Of a stretch of 64,000 nucleotides of DNA, positions 63,146 to 64,000 are shown piece after piece (position 1 is the first letter of the stretch; the number at the start of each line of letters is the position of its first letter). This DNA comes from Pseudomonas putida (GTDB lineage Bacteria > Pseudomonadota > Gammaproteobacteria > Pseudomonadales > Pseudomonadaceae). A model generated the notes under the pieces. It saw nothing but the letters and a program-made list of their open reading frames with translations. It did not search any database and was not told the origin of the DNA. The stretch lies in assembly GCA_041071465.1 (NCBI GenBank), contig CP163498.1, positions 6,156,001-6,220,000 of the forward strand. The letters are read 5' to 3'. A program made the position numbers and the translations under genes.

Positions 63146-64000
63146 TCAGGCCGGTTTCAGTATCAGAACCCCAAGCGGCGGCAGGTTCAGCGCCAGCGAC
63201 AATGGCTGCCCATGGCTGGGCAATGCCTCACTGGCCACTGCCCCCAGGTTGCCCACGTTGGACCCGGCATACAGCCCGGCATCGCTGTTCAGCAGCTCTT
63301 GCCAACGCTCGCCAAACGGCACGCCAATACGGTAGCCCTCGCGCGGCACCGGGGTGAAGTTGGCCACCACCAGCACCGGCTCACCGCTGCTGCTCCAGCG
63401 CAGCCAGGCGTAGACGCTGTTTTGCGCGTCGTCACCGATCAGCCACTGGAAGCCCTGCGGCTGGCAGTCCTGCTCGTGCAGCGCCGGCACGTCGCGGTAC
63501 AGGCGATTGAGGTCACCCACCAAGCGCTGCACGCCCTGGTGCTCGGGGTACTGCAGCAGGTACCAGTCCAGTTCGCTGTCGTGGTTCCACTCACGCCACT
63601 GGCCGAACTCGCACCCCATGAACAGCAGCTTCTTGCCCGGGTGCGCCCACATGAAGGTGAGGTAGGCGCGCAAGTTGGCGAACTTCTGCCAGCGGTCGCC
63701 GGGCATCTTGTCGATCAGCGAGTGCTTGCCGTGCACCACTTCGTCATGGGAGATGGGCAGGATGAAGTGCTCGGAATAGGCATAGATCAGCCCGAAGCTC
63801 ATCTCGTTGTGGTGGAAAGTGCGGTGCACCGGGTCGTTCTGGATGTAATGCAGGGTGTCGTGCATCCAACCCATGTTCCACTTGTAGGCAAAGCCCAGGC
63901 CGCCCTGCTGGGTCGGCTGGCTGACGCCGGGCCAGGCGGTGGACTCCTCGGCGATGATCAGTGCCCCAGGGGCCTCGTGGGCAGCCACGCCGTTGAGGTG
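63146..64000 (-). CDS. glgB: 1,4-alpha-glucan branching enzyme GlgB (GH13), C-terminal part
   Basis: This is the 3' part (about 285 codons) of the branching enzyme gene; the start is beyond the window edge. The acid/base Glu is in ALIIAEEST, and the transition-state Asp in [20 protein letters not shown]. The C-terminal all-beta domain begins around [20 protein letters not shown]. The gene is convergent with the trehalose/glucan unit. In P. putida it normally belongs to a treS/glgE-glgB block that would lie to the right. Confidence 0.96.
   Translation of the reverse strand, partial: HLNGVAAHEAPGALIIAEESTAWPGVSQPTQQGGLGFAYKWNMGWMHDTLHYIQNDPVHRTFHHNEMSFGLIYAYSEHFILPISHDEVVHGKHSLIDKMPGDRWQKFANLRAYLTFMWAHPGKKLLFMGCEFGQWREWNHDSELDWYLLQYPEHQGVQRLVGDLNRLYRDVPALHEQDCQPQGFQWLIGDDAQNSVYAWLRWSSSGEPVLVVANFTPVPREGYRIGVPFGERWQELLNSDAGLYAGSNVGNLGAVASEALPSHGQPLSLALNLPPLGVLILKPA

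Overview
The window is a GC-rich chromosomal segment whose gene order, protein sequences and two REP families match the Pseudomonas putida group. Nearly all of it is conserved chromosome. I see no rRNA or tRNA gene, CRISPR array, insertion sequence or prophage.

Layout. 1-700: 3' part of a glutathionyl-hydroquinone reductase gene. 735-8340 (minus): ftsK-lolA-rarA-crcB-serS-cysG, closely packed. 8695-13694: aat-bpt-infA (plus), clpS-clpA (minus) and cspD (plus); aat, bpt, clpS and clpA together form the N-degron pathway. 13766-17662: dimeric (icd) and monomeric (idh) NADP isocitrate dehydrogenases, divergently placed. 17884-25485: nudJ-mnmA-hflD, purB, roxA-GNAT, topB. 25563-35439: mostly single genes (FAD amine oxidase, chloroperoxidase-type hydrolase, TauE-type permease, nudC next to a dienoyl-CoA isomerase, nhaB, RibD-like reductase, lipocalin Blc, Nudix hydrolase, RNase Z, P-loop kinase). 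35458-43927: reductive pyrimidine catabolism (carbamoylase and NCS1 permease divergent from dihydropyrimidinase-PydX-PydA, then a RutR-like repressor and a VOC protein). 43987-44568: a HigBA-type toxin-antitoxin module. 44685-49111: gnd-zwf and a GH15 glucoamylase-like enzyme. 49316-64000: alpha-glucan/trehalose metabolism (glgA-treZ-malQ-treY-DUF2934-glgX, an EEP-family protein, and glgB on the other strand), with a passenger-less autotransporter barrel gene before glgB.

How the parts connect. TreY and TreZ release trehalose from alpha-glucan. GlgA and GlgB build and branch glucan, and GlgX and MalQ trim it. The GH15 enzyme could release glucose, which Zwf and Gnd can oxidise after phosphorylation. 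The pyd genes take uracil or thymine through the dihydro-pyrimidine and carbamoyl-amino acid to beta-alanine or beta-aminoisobutyrate.

Sequence quality. Ten reading-frame breaks can each be repaired by restoring one base to a short run of identical bases: one each in the reductase, GNAT, dienoyl-CoA isomerase, kinase, PydX and PydA genes, two in the dihydropyrimidinase gene and two in malQ. All ten have the same sign, which points to consensus under-calling of homopolymers rather than gene decay. One break makes an apparent isomerase-NudC fusion that I regard as false. I did not find a convincing new biological system. The best leads are the lone autotransporter barrel, the DUF2934 protein inside the glucan operon, the PydR-linked intergenic region, a LexA-like box near ftsK, and a nested palindrome over the promoter of the amine oxidase gene.
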